From contig DUDC01000271.1 in assembly GCA_012959465.1 (NCBI GenBank), positions 4,999 through 68,998 of the forward strand: a stretch of 64,000 nucleotides of DNA, read 5' to 3'. Under the pieces are notes generated by a model, which saw only the letters and a list, made by a program, of their open reading frames with translations, was not told the DNA's origin and made no database searches. Source of the DNA: Planctomycetaceae bacterium. Its GTDB lineage: Bacteria; Planctomycetota; Planctomycetia; Pirellulales; Pirellulaceae. The position numbers and the translations under genes were made by a program. Of this stretch, positions 26,418 through 34,732 are shown piece after piece; the stretch's first letter is position 1, and each line of letters opens with the position of its first letter.

Positions 26418-27983
26418 CTAGGACGATACGCCAAATAGTGAGTCGGCAATCTGCTGTGCTGTCCGATCGTTGAGTGAGCCGTCGCTAGCTTCTCCGACCA
26501 TCGCCGTTAGATCATCGTTTTGCGATGGATCACCTGAGCAGGCTGACGCCAAAATATCGGATCGAAACGTCAAGATAGGACCATGGCTTGGCAATCCCGG
26601 GACAACCTCGGATACCTGTGATTTGCAGACGGTCAGTCGCCACTGCCCACCACCTGGTCCAAGTACATTCAGGCCAAATGATACGGGCTCCACATGATCA
26701 CCGTTACCGCGAGCTGAATCGGGGACCGAGCATTCCAGCTTCGACAGATACTCACTTACCCAAAAATCTGTGGACGGCTGGGTCTCGCGCCGCTTGCCCC
26801 AACGATCTTCCTCCCCGTAATTCCAAAACCGATGCAACATCGCTACATCAATTACCGGGCACGGCAAGTGTCCCGCCATCCGCCGGAGTTCGCTGACATC
26901 AAAACAGGGGTCCGAAGCCTCGTAGGGTTGGTAAATTGCCTTGTTTTCATGTAACGCTTGATCGATGTCACTGATCGGAGCGTGCTCTTCCGAATCCTTG
27001 CCAGCGAATTCAACGCCACGAGAATTAAAGTACTTGTACCCCGCATCGACAATCTCACGTGGCGTCAACGGCTGTTCGGGCGCCAGGTGATAGACGCCGC
27101 CATGGGCGGCTGGTGTGTTGAACAGGTGACAGATCACTTTCGACACCCAATCCACAGGGACGATGTTGCGTGGCTCGTCGCCCGTCATGTTGAGGCGAAC
27201 GGGTGTGTCACGGACGCCGTTGTCGTCCGGGTGAGCATTTCGCACCAACACGCTGATCAGTTTCAAATACATGTACAAGCCGTGATATGTGTTGGTATAT
27301 CCGGTTTGCGAATCGCCAGCGATTACTGCCGGTCGGTAGATAGTCAGTTGATCTAAGAAGTCAGCCTCGCGAATGAGTTTCTCCGCCAGGTACTTACTTT
27401 CTTCATAGTCGTTACGAAAACCGCAATGTGGATCCAACTCGTCTTCCATTACCCTGTCTTCACGGTTGCCGCAGACGTAGGCGGTCGACACATAATGTAA
27501 GTCGCGCAAACCGACGCGACTGCAGAAGTCCAACACGTGTTGCGTTCCACCGACATTGGTTCGCCACGGATCGGCACTTCGGTCCGAACCGTAAAAAGTC
27601 AGTACGGCCGCATTGTGCAACATCGTGTCGCAGTGCGCCTCGACCCACTGCATTTGCCGAGAATCTAAACCGAGGTTCTCTTGGCAAACGTCACCTTCGA
27701 GGCAGACTGGGCGAGGCAACAGCTTCCCCAGTTCCTTCTCCCATCGTTGCAATATGGCCTCCAGGCGTTCCTGAGGCGAGTGGTGCATGGTGGAGCGAAC
27801 CAGGACCACCAATTGACACCCCTGCAACAGCAGGTCACGAATTAGATACCGCCCGACCAGCCCTGTGGCCCCTGTCAAGAAGACGTATTTAGACAATGAT
27901 GGATACCTTCTGTGGTGATTACGTTTTCTTTCAACGGTCCTCCCGTTGGTGGCCGGAATTTCCCGGTCGTCGTTCTCGTTCAT
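26418..27983 (-). CDS. Thioester-reductase/fatty-acyl-reductase-like extended SDR protein
   Basis: 521 residues. NAD(P)-binding TGATGLVGRYL at 37-47 and the catalytic YEESK (Tyr193, Lys197) with STAYVCG place it in the NAD-binding-4 group (thioester reductase domains and fatty acyl-CoA reductases). The module covers about residues 30-380. The C-terminal 120 residues (FGLNVLGPGGGQWRLTV...GPILTFRSDIL) look like an SCP2-like lipid-binding domain, a tentative call. This fits reduction of an acyl thioester to aldehyde or alcohol. It faces the acyltransferase gene across 291 bp and diverges from the MMPL gene. Confidence 0.85.
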   Translation of the reverse strand: MNENDDREIPATNGRTVERKRNHHRRYPSLSKYVFLTGATGLVGRYLIRDLLLQGCQLVVLVRSTMHHSPQERLEAILQRWEKELGKLLPRPVCLEGDVCQENLGLDSRQMQWVEAHCDTMLHNAAVLTFYGSDRSADPWRTNVGGTQHVLDFCSRVGLRDLHYVSTAYVCGNREDRVMEDELDPHCGFRNDYEESKYLAEKLIREADFLDQLTIYRPAVIAGDSQTGYTNTYHGLYMYLKLISVLVRNAHPDDNGVRDTPVRLNMTGDEPRNIVPVDWVSKVICHLFNTPAAHGGVYHLAPEQPLTPREIVDAGYKYFNSRGVEFAGKDSEEHAPISDIDQALHENKAIYQPYEASDPCFDVSELRRMAGHLPCPVIDVAMLHRFWNYGEEDRWGKRRETQPSTDFWVSEYLSKLECSVPDSARGNGDHVEPVSFGLNVLGPGGGQWRLTVCKSQVSEVVPGLPSHGPILTFRSDILASACSGDPSQNDDLTAMVGEASDGSLNDRTAQQIADSLFGVSS

Positions 27984-28266
27984 CCGGATGTTGAGTGTAG
28001 AAAATCCTAATTCACCGATGCCACTGAGTACAACACCTCATAAGGGGGGTTCCAGGACCAGAACGGCGGCCAAATCTTGCAACAACCCTGGATTTGACGC
28101 ATCGGTCTGATGGATGGCACTAAACTGACTCGAGTGACTTGACCTTAGCGGTCCCAGAGCTCCTTCCGGTTGCGGAAAGTCTGCGTAGACAGCCAAGTGG
28201 AAGTTGCGTACCTTGTCCGTTCGCTTGCCCCTCAAAACCGCCCCTCCAACCCCTTCTTTGTCGCAG

Positions 28267-30645
28267 ATGGACTCGCTGTTCTCTCCGTTTCATCGTTGGT
28301 TGATCCTTGCCACGTTTCTTGTTGGCAGCGTTTTCGTCGTGATCGGTGCCATGCGCGCGCTCGAGGGTAACTCGAATGACGTGGCTGACTGGTTGCCGGA
28401 CCATCTAGAAGAGACACGTCGATTGCGAGAGTATGCAAGCCAGTTCGGCAGCGACGAGTTCATCATGGTCAGTTGGCCAGGCTGCACACTCGACGATCCT
28501 CGGCTGACGGCATTGACGGCTGAGCTAAAGCACGTCGCTCCCGGCCAAACGATGGCAATACGCCGAGTGGTCAATGGGGCCGAAGCTATTGAACAGCTAC
28601 AAGATGAGCCGCTTGAGTTGACTGAACAAGAGGCGTTAGCGCGAATGGTGGGCCTGTTGGTTGGACCCGATCTAGAGACCACGTGCCTGGTAGCTCAGCC
28701 AACCGACCACACTGCTGAAGCCCGACGATTGGCGGTTGAGCGAATCTATGACGCAGCCGAAGAGGTTGAGGGATTAACATCAAAACAACTTCGCATCGCC
28801 GGTACATCGGTCGACAACGTGGCAATTGACGAGGCCAGCCAAAAGAACTTGATGGTTTTGGGAATGCTCTCTTTTGTCGCCTGTTTTTTCTTCATGACAA
28901 TTGGTTTTCGCAGCCTGCCGTTAGCATTGATGGCCTCTCTGGTCGCCTGGTTCAACCATCAATTCACATTCGCCCTCGTGCATTTCACGGGCAGGCATAT
29001 GGACAGTGTATTATTGATGGCTCCGTCCTTGGTCTTCGTACTCAGTGTATCGTCGGCGGTACATCTGACGAATTATTACGGCGCGGCCGTCCGCGAACAC
29101 GGCTTGCCGGGCGCAACTCGACGGGCAATCGGTTACGGTTGGTCACCATGCCTGCTAGCATCGCTGACAACGTCGTTGGGCCTGGTCTCTTTGACAGCCA
29201 GCTATTTAGTACCGATTCAAAAATTTGGCATCTACGCAGCTCTCGCATTATTGTTTGGTACCGCGTTCCTGTTCCTCTTGCTGCCCGTTCTGTGGGATCA
29301 CATTCAATTGAAGGGCTGGGCACGGCGACAGGACAACTCGGCGAAACAGAGGAGTACTGGGCCGCGCCCAAAGAGTTGGCAGCGTTTACTTGGCGTGACC
29401 ACACGGCGACACATGTGGATCACCGTCGTCGCCATCGCGGGTCTGGTCGCATGTTATTTCGGCGTGGTTCGCTGCCTGCCCTCCGTCGCATTACACGACA
29501 TGTTCGACGACGACGCCCGGATCCTTCGCGACTATCGCTGGATTGAGGACAAGATCGGTCCGCTCGTCCCCGTCGAAGTCGTGGTCAAATTGCCCCTGGT
29601 GGAAGAAGACCCCGAGCCGTACGCCACGCCGATGATCGACCGATTGCTTGTAGTCCAACGAATCCAAAATCGAGTCAGGGAGATTGAAGGCGTGGGCGCG
29701 GTCGCCTCCGTGGCAACCTTTGGTCCGTTTCTACCAGACACCGACGTCACGGGGTTCAGCTTTCGGGAGCGCGCTCGCCGCCGGACGATCGAAATGCACT
29801 TGGCCAAGAACCTCGACAGTTTTGCCGAACTTGATTATTTTCGCGTAGTGGGCAATGAGGGCTGGTGGCGGATCAGCGCGAACGTGCCGGCGAGTGGTCA
29901 AGTCGATTACCAACGCGTACTCCGTGACTTGGAGCACGAAGTCAACGAAGTGCTGGTCGGTGTCCGAGCTGAGTTCCCCGACGCGCGTGCTTTGTATAGT
30001 GGCGGTCTTCCGTTGATCCAAAAGGCACAAGAGCAGATGTTGATCGACTTGATCAACAGTTTCATTATGGCATTCGGCCTGATCACAATGGCGATGATCG
30101 CCATGCTCATGGGATTTTCCTGGCGCGAGTTCCAGTCAGCCTCATCGGTATCGAAATTCATGTTGATCGGTTTGCGAAACGCCGCTGCCGGAGTTGTATC
30201 GATGATTCCCAACGTGCTGCCCTGTGCACTTGTGTTTGGGGTCATGGGCTGGCTGGGTATCAAGATCGAAGTTGGAACAGTGATGACCGCCACTGCGGCC
30301 ATGGGGATCGCCGTGGACGACACGCTGCACTTTATCACCTGGTTTCGCCGTGGCTCAGCGAAAGGCTGGTCTCGCCGCGACGCAATCCAATACGCCTTTC
30401 AACATTGCGCGGCTGCAATGATACAAACTTCGTTGATTTGCGGCCTCGGTCTGCTGGTTTTTGTCGGTAGCGAATTCGGCCCGATCAAGCGGTTCGCTTG
30501 GATGATGTTCTTCATGTTGACTTCCGCACTGTTAGCGGATCTGCTGGTCTTGCCAGCACTACTGTATGGTCCGCTCGGCAGGTTATTCGCGCCAACTCAA
30601 CACCACGCATCAGTATCTCGCGTAAGCGAACCGGATGCAGATTAA
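28267..30645 (+). CDS. RND/MMPL-superfamily lipid exporter
   Basis: About 792 residues. The layout is one N-terminal helix (FHRWLILATFLVGSVFVVIG), a periplasmic domain of about 180 residues, five helices, a second single helix (about 380), a second periplasmic domain and a final helix bundle. Motifs such as MGIAVDDTLHFITWFRRG in the last bundle are typical of RND proteins of the MMPL/HpnN/patched type. It should export a lipid or hydrophobic product with the proton gradient. The ATG at 28267 starts near the first helix without a ribosome site; a TTG at 28204 is in frame. The glycosyltransferase follows after 21 bases. Confidence 0.9.
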   Translation: MDSLFSPFHRWLILATFLVGSVFVVIGAMRALEGNSNDVADWLPDHLEETRRLREYASQFGSDEFIMVSWPGCTLDDPRLTALTAELKHVAPGQTMAIRRVVNGAEAIEQLQDEPLELTEQEALARMVGLLVGPDLETTCLVAQPTDHTAEARRLAVERIYDAAEEVEGLTSKQLRIAGTSVDNVAIDEASQKNLMVLGMLSFVACFFFMTIGFRSLPLALMASLVAWFNHQFTFALVHFTGRHMDSVLLMAPSLVFVLSVSSAVHLTNYYGAAVREHGLPGATRRAIGYGWSPCLLASLTTSLGLVSLTASYLVPIQKFGIYAALALLFGTAFLFLLLPVLWDHIQLKGWARRQDNSAKQRSTGPRPKSWQRLLGVTTRRHMWITVVAIAGLVACYFGVVRCLPSVALHDMFDDDARILRDYRWIEDKIGPLVPVEVVVKLPLVEEDPEPYATPMIDRLLVVQRIQNRVREIEGVGAVASVATFGPFLPDTDVTGFSFRERARRRTIEMHLAKNLDSFAELDYFRVVGNEGWWRISANVPASGQVDYQRVLRDLEHEVNEVLVGVRAEFPDARALYSGGLPLIQKAQEQMLIDLINSFIMAFGLITMAMIAMLMGFSWREFQSASSVSKFMLIGLRNAAAGVVSMIPNVLPCALVFGVMGWLGIKIEVGTVMTATAAMGIAVDDTLHFITWFRRGSAKGWSRRDAIQYAFQHCAAAMIQTSLICGLGLLVFVGSEFGPIKRFAWMMFFMLTSALLADLLVLPALLYGPLGRLFAPTQHHASVSRVSEPDAD

Positions 30646-30666
30646 CGCGACCTTACGTTTTTACTC

Positions 30667-31944
30667 GTGACAGGTAAACGGACTGTGGACACACTTTTCT
30701 GGACCTTTTGGGCGGTGGTCGCACTCTCGATCGTGTCGCAGTCCGCGATCACTTTGCTGTTCACGAGGGTCTTGGCAACTTGGAGACGGGTACCTCTGCC
30801 CGATGACCAATGTCCGTCAGCCACCATCGTGCTCTGCCTGCGCGGTGGCGATCCCTTCTTGTCGGAATGCCTGACCGCCGTATTGAACTTGGATTATCCG
30901 GACTATGAGTTGTTGGTGATTGTCGACCACCCCGATGATCCGGCTTGGTTGCAAGTCGAGCAGGCTGTGGCGGAACAAGGAGCGACGAACGTCCGAATTC
31001 AAGCACTAAAAGAACCGCTGACGACCTGCAGCTTGAAATGCAGCAGTCTGTTACAGGCCGTCGATCAGCTGGATGAGTCGCGTAAGATACTTGCGCAATT
31101 AGATGCCGATACCATTGCCCATCCAAGTTGGCTTCGCGAATTGGCCGCCGCCTTGGCGGATCCGTGTGTCGGTGCGGCGACCGGGAACCGCTGGTACATG
31201 CCCGAGCGAGTTTCGGCCGCGACATTGGTTCGGTACTTATGGAATGCGGCCGCCGTGGTGCAGATGTACTCGTATCGTATCGCTTGGGGCGGCGCCATGG
31301 CCATCAAGACCTCCGTACTCCGTGAGGCCAGTTTACCGGATCGCTGGAGCCGTGCGTTTTGTGAAGACACCATGTTGATGGGCGTGCTGCGACCGCTCGG
31401 TTTACAGGTCGCCTTTGTTCCGTCGCTTTTGATGGTCAACCGCGAAACGTGTGACATGTACGGCTTTTACCGCTGGTGCTCCCGGCAGCTCTTGACCGCT
31501 CGACTATACCATCCGTATTGGGGACTGGTCGCGTTTCACGGAGTTTATACAACCGTGCTGAACGTGGCGGCTACCGCTTGGTTGGCGGTCGCACTCTGGG
31601 GCGAGCAGTATTCACTAGCCGGAGGCATCGCCGCTGGTTTGGCGGCCTATCAACTGATGAACATGACCATGCTGGCACTGTTGGAGGCGTCGGCCCGCCG
31701 TATTGCTAAGGACCGAGGAGAGTCGGTTGATTGGCTCGGATGGCGCGGCGCCTTGCATACGCTATGGGCCATCCCGTTGACGCAGTTGATCTACGCGGCG
31801 TCGTTGTTCTCTGCCTGTTTCACACGGCACGTCGAATGGCGCGGCGTGACATATCACATTGGCGGACCGTGGCAAATCAAACTGCTCAAATACGAACCTC
31901 TCCAAGGGGAATCGCAATCAGACGCCAGACAGAATTCTCTCTGA
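30667..31944 (+). CDS. Membrane GT2/GT21-type glycosyltransferase (ceramide glucosyltransferase-like)
   Basis: 425 residues with GTG start. An N-terminal helix (WTFWAVVALSIVSQSAITLL) is followed by a GT-A domain with SATIVLCLRGG, VIVDHPDD, the DxD motif QLDADTIAHP, CEDTML as the general-base acidic motif, and RQLLTARLYH in place of QxxRW. C-terminal helices follow. The combination resembles ceramide glucosyltransferases and hopanoid-linked HpnI. It should add a sugar to a lipid at the inner membrane. Tight linkage to the MMPL exporter supports a glycolipid role. It converges with the phosphoesterase gene 12 bases further on. Confidence 0.87.
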   Translation: MTGKRTVDTLFWTFWAVVALSIVSQSAITLLFTRVLATWRRVPLPDDQCPSATIVLCLRGGDPFLSECLTAVLNLDYPDYELLVIVDHPDDPAWLQVEQAVAEQGATNVRIQALKEPLTTCSLKCSSLLQAVDQLDESRKILAQLDADTIAHPSWLRELAAALADPCVGAATGNRWYMPERVSAATLVRYLWNAAAVVQMYSYRIAWGGAMAIKTSVLREASLPDRWSRAFCEDTMLMGVLRPLGLQVAFVPSLLMVNRETCDMYGFYRWCSRQLLTARLYHPYWGLVAFHGVYTTVLNVAATAWLAVALWGEQYSLAGGIAAGLAAYQLMNMTMLALLEASARRIAKDRGESVDWLGWRGALHTLWAIPLTQLIYAASLFSACFTRHVEWRGVTYHIGGPWQIKLLKYEPLQGESQSDARQNSL

Positions 31945-31956
31945 GCCGAAGAGTCT

Positions 31957-33162
31957 CTACTGCACTGCGAACCGAAACGGCTTCCCCATCTCGATAGTCC
32001 GCTCCACTTTGTTGTACCAGCCTTGCGGTTTGTACTGCGAAGTATGCAAGTAGCATTGAACACGTACTTTTTCGCTTCCTTCGGTAAAAGTAAACAGACG
32101 GCTCATCGGAGTTGAATGCCGATGGCCATGGCAACGGGTGAGCGCAGAAACGTTGACGAAGTTGACGTCCCACTTGCGTTCGATATGACTACGTCCGCCT
32201 TTCTGATCGTCGGGACCGGTGTGAGTGTGGCCACCGAGCCATAGATCGATCGCACCTCGATTGTCCGACAAATACGACTCGAACGCCTGCGCGTCGGGCT
32301 TGTCCTCCAACCAATACAAATAGGACGCTCCACGTGGGCCACCCTCTGGAAAATAGCCGTGGTAATCGGATTTCCATTTTCCGTCGCTGGTCTTTGTAAA
32401 CCCCTCCCATTCCCCGGAGGCGACGGTGGTCTGCTTAAGCATGTGATGATGGCACGAGATAATGATCGAATCCGGGTTTTTCTCGACGAGATCTTTCCAC
32501 CAGGCAAACGTGGCGCTCGTCACCGCTCCGGCTGGGAATCCGCCGCGGTCACCGCGGCCAACAGGTGGTCCAATATCGTTTCGGTCACTCATCATGGCAA
32601 ACAGTAGATTGCCAGCGCGGAATGTGTACCGCTCCCACGTTCCCACGACAGGGTAGGGACGGTTCATTGGATCGACACCAGACGACACAGTATTCTCGCC
32701 CGTCGGATCGAGCCACTTGCGAAACCACCACTGCGTCCTCTCATCAACGAAAGTCGCGTCGTGATTCCCCGCCAAGTTATAGAACTGTTCCCGAACGTGT
32801 TTTCGGGCCGCACCAAACTGCCGCACGATTTCCTGGCCCTCATCGTCTTTGGGCGAACCTTGGTTTCCGGATGAATCCCCCAAATGAACCGCCACGTCCC
32901 AATCGAACGCTGGGCCGCCGTCGTCACCACCCCGTTCACTCTGGCGAATCGCATCGGCCAGACTCTCTCGTTTGTGATGCCGCAGGTCGGTGCCGACATG
33001 AGCATCGGAAATGGCCCACAGTCGAAAGACCCGCGCGGTCTTCGCACCCGCCGCCACAGCCGGAAAGGCGACGGCGCCACCGAGTGTACCCACCGCGAAC
33101 GCCTGTCCAGACCGTCGAGCAAACTCACGCCGACTAAGGGCATCCTCGCCGTAATCATGCAT
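31957..33162 (-). CDS. Tat-exported calcineurin-like metallophosphoesterase
   Basis: 401 residues. The signal SRREFARRSG is twin-arginine. All five metallophosphoesterase motifs are present: SDAHVG, HLGDSSGN, LAGNHDATF, SCHHHM and GGHTHTG. These bind two metals and cleave phosphomono- or diesters outside the cytoplasm. The sequence is close to planctomycete proteins annotated as metallophosphatases; the substrate is unknown. Confidence 0.92.
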   Translation of the reverse strand: MHDYGEDALSRREFARRSGQAFAVGTLGGAVAFPAVAAGAKTARVFRLWAISDAHVGTDLRHHKRESLADAIRQSERGGDDGGPAFDWDVAVHLGDSSGNQGSPKDDEGQEIVRQFGAARKHVREQFYNLAGNHDATFVDERTQWWFRKWLDPTGENTVSSGVDPMNRPYPVVGTWERYTFRAGNLLFAMMSDRNDIGPPVGRGDRGGFPAGAVTSATFAWWKDLVEKNPDSIIISCHHHMLKQTTVASGEWEGFTKTSDGKWKSDYHGYFPEGGPRGASYLYWLEDKPDAQAFESYLSDNRGAIDLWLGGHTHTGPDDQKGGRSHIERKWDVNFVNVSALTRCHGHRHSTPMSRLFTFTEGSEKVRVQCYLHTSQYKPQGWYNKVERTIEMGKPFRFAVQ

Positions 33163-33265
33163 CTAGTTTTTCCTCATCATGTTTGACGACTCTTCCGAGC
33201 AGCTCAATTTGATGCTGGGACTTGGCTGGTTACGACGGAAACAAACCGATTCCCCGTATCAGTAA

Positions 33266-33293
33266 CTTCTTCGTGCCTTTGTGACTTCGTGTC
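33266..33293. repeat. Dispersed repeat CTTCGTGCCTTTGTG
   Basis: Inverted copy of the CACAAAGGCACGAAG word also found at 6388. Intergenic, upstream of the metallophosphoesterase gene. Confidence 0.5.
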
Positions 33294-33364
33294 AGACAAT
33301 TGTGATGCGGCGGCATCGCAACCAGCACAACAGCCCCCTTAGGCTCGAACCATAGCGCACTGTC

Positions 33365-34732
33365 CTAATCATCGTGATAGTGAGTGCGCCCTTCGCTCTT
33401 TGCCTGCCGCTTGATCTCTACGGCCAGTTCATCGTTCAGCAGCATCAGTTCGTATTGTTCATCGGCGATCGAATCGGCCGGCAGCGACGGGTCCTGAACC
33501 AACGTCACGGTGCGAGCTTGAAGTTCCTTTCCATCGACGACCAACACAATGCGATAGGTTCCATTGGATACAGGTCGGCCACCTCTGGTCCTACCACCGC
33601 CAGCGGGCCGACCGCCACCGGGCCTAACGGCGCCAACTCCGCCATCAGGTCGACCGCCACCAGCTCCGCCGGCAGGTCGCCGCTGGACCGATCCGGTCAA
33701 GTTCCACGATACGCGGTGCAGACCCGCTTCTCCCTTACCTGTCAGTTCGCTGATGACCTGGCCATCGATATTTTCAATGCGGAAGGCGACGCGTTCAGCT
33801 TTGCTGGGCAGCGAATACCATAGCTGAGCACCGCTCGTAGGATTGTTGCCGATGTAACGCCGGTTCGTTCGACCGCGGCGTAGATCACTACGCCATCGGA
33901 TGACATCGTTCGGTTCGTGGAATGCGATATCCTTGGCAATGTGATCGGACTTCAATGACCGTAGGCCGGTGACATCACAGGCCCAAAGGCTGCGTCCGTG
34001 GGTTGCGACAACGATCTCGCCATTTGACGGATGCATTGCGACTTCGTGAATGGCCACCGTTGGTAGGCCAAGTCCCAATGGACTCCAGTTTTGCCCACGA
34101 TCAAGGGAAACCCACAGAGTAAATTCCGTACCGAGGTACAAGAGGTTGGGATTCACCAAATCTTCGCGGAGGCAACGTGTTGATCCCCAGGGAAGGTCCT
34201 TGTGTAGAGGCTGAAAGGTCTCACCGAAGTCCTCTGAAACAAGTGCGTACGGGTTATCATCGTCGGATCGATGAGCATCGAGGCAGACGAACACTCGCCC
34301 CTCCTTGAATCGCGACGCTTCGATTGTGGCGACCCATCGAGGTTCGTCGATTCCGAGATTCTTGGTAATGTTGTCCCATTGATGCCCACCATCGCGTGTC
34401 ACCCACAAGGCACCGTCATCGGTACCGACATAAAGCACATTGGGATTACGTGGCGATTCAGAAAGAGCAGTCGCCGAGCCTCGTTTGGTCAACGTGATTT
34501 CCGGCGAGATCGCCTGCAAGTCGTTACCACGATCAAGCGACCGGAACACATAGTTTCCCGCGCTGTAAAAAATCTTCGAATTGTGGTTGGAAAGGATGAA
34601 CGGCGTGTTCCAGTTAAAGCGGTAGCTGACTCCCTCAACTAGCCGTGGGCCAATCGAGGCGCGCTCGCCAGTTTTGTGCAAGCGCATGATCGGGTGCTGA
34701 ATTCGGAGAAACCAAAACGAGGCTGTAGCCAA
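33365..34732 (-). CDS. C-terminal half of PDZ/VPS10-type BNR propeller protein (frame-shifted from the N-terminal half)
   Basis: The frame continues the protein encoded at 34635-37409 after a 79-nt insertion. Real homology begins at about 34664 with ERASIGPR and YRFNWNTPFILS, then propeller blades LYVGTDDGALWVTRDGG and VATHGRSLWACDV, and a Gly/Pro/Arg-rich linker of about 40 residues (GGGRPDGG type) before the C-terminal beta domain. The first 20 or so residues come from the insertion. The only start at the beginning is a TTG at 34732 without ribosome site, so independent translation is doubtful. Deleting 79 bases restores one protein with the next CDS. Confidence 0.8.
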   Translation of the reverse strand: MATASFWFLRIQHPIMRLHKTGERASIGPRLVEGVSYRFNWNTPFILSNHNSKIFYSAGNYVFRSLDRGNDLQAISPEITLTKRGSATALSESPRNPNVLYVGTDDGALWVTRDGGHQWDNITKNLGIDEPRWVATIEASRFKEGRVFVCLDAHRSDDDNPYALVSEDFGETFQPLHKDLPWGSTRCLREDLVNPNLLYLGTEFTLWVSLDRGQNWSPLGLGLPTVAIHEVAMHPSNGEIVVATHGRSLWACDVTGLRSLKSDHIAKDIAFHEPNDVIRWRSDLRRGRTNRRYIGNNPTSGAQLWYSLPSKAERVAFRIENIDGQVISELTGKGEAGLHRVSWNLTGSVQRRPAGGAGGGRPDGGVGAVRPGGGRPAGGGRTRGGRPVSNGTYRIVLVVDGKELQARTVTLVQDPSLPADSIADEQYELMLLNDELAVEIKRQAKSEGRTHYHDD

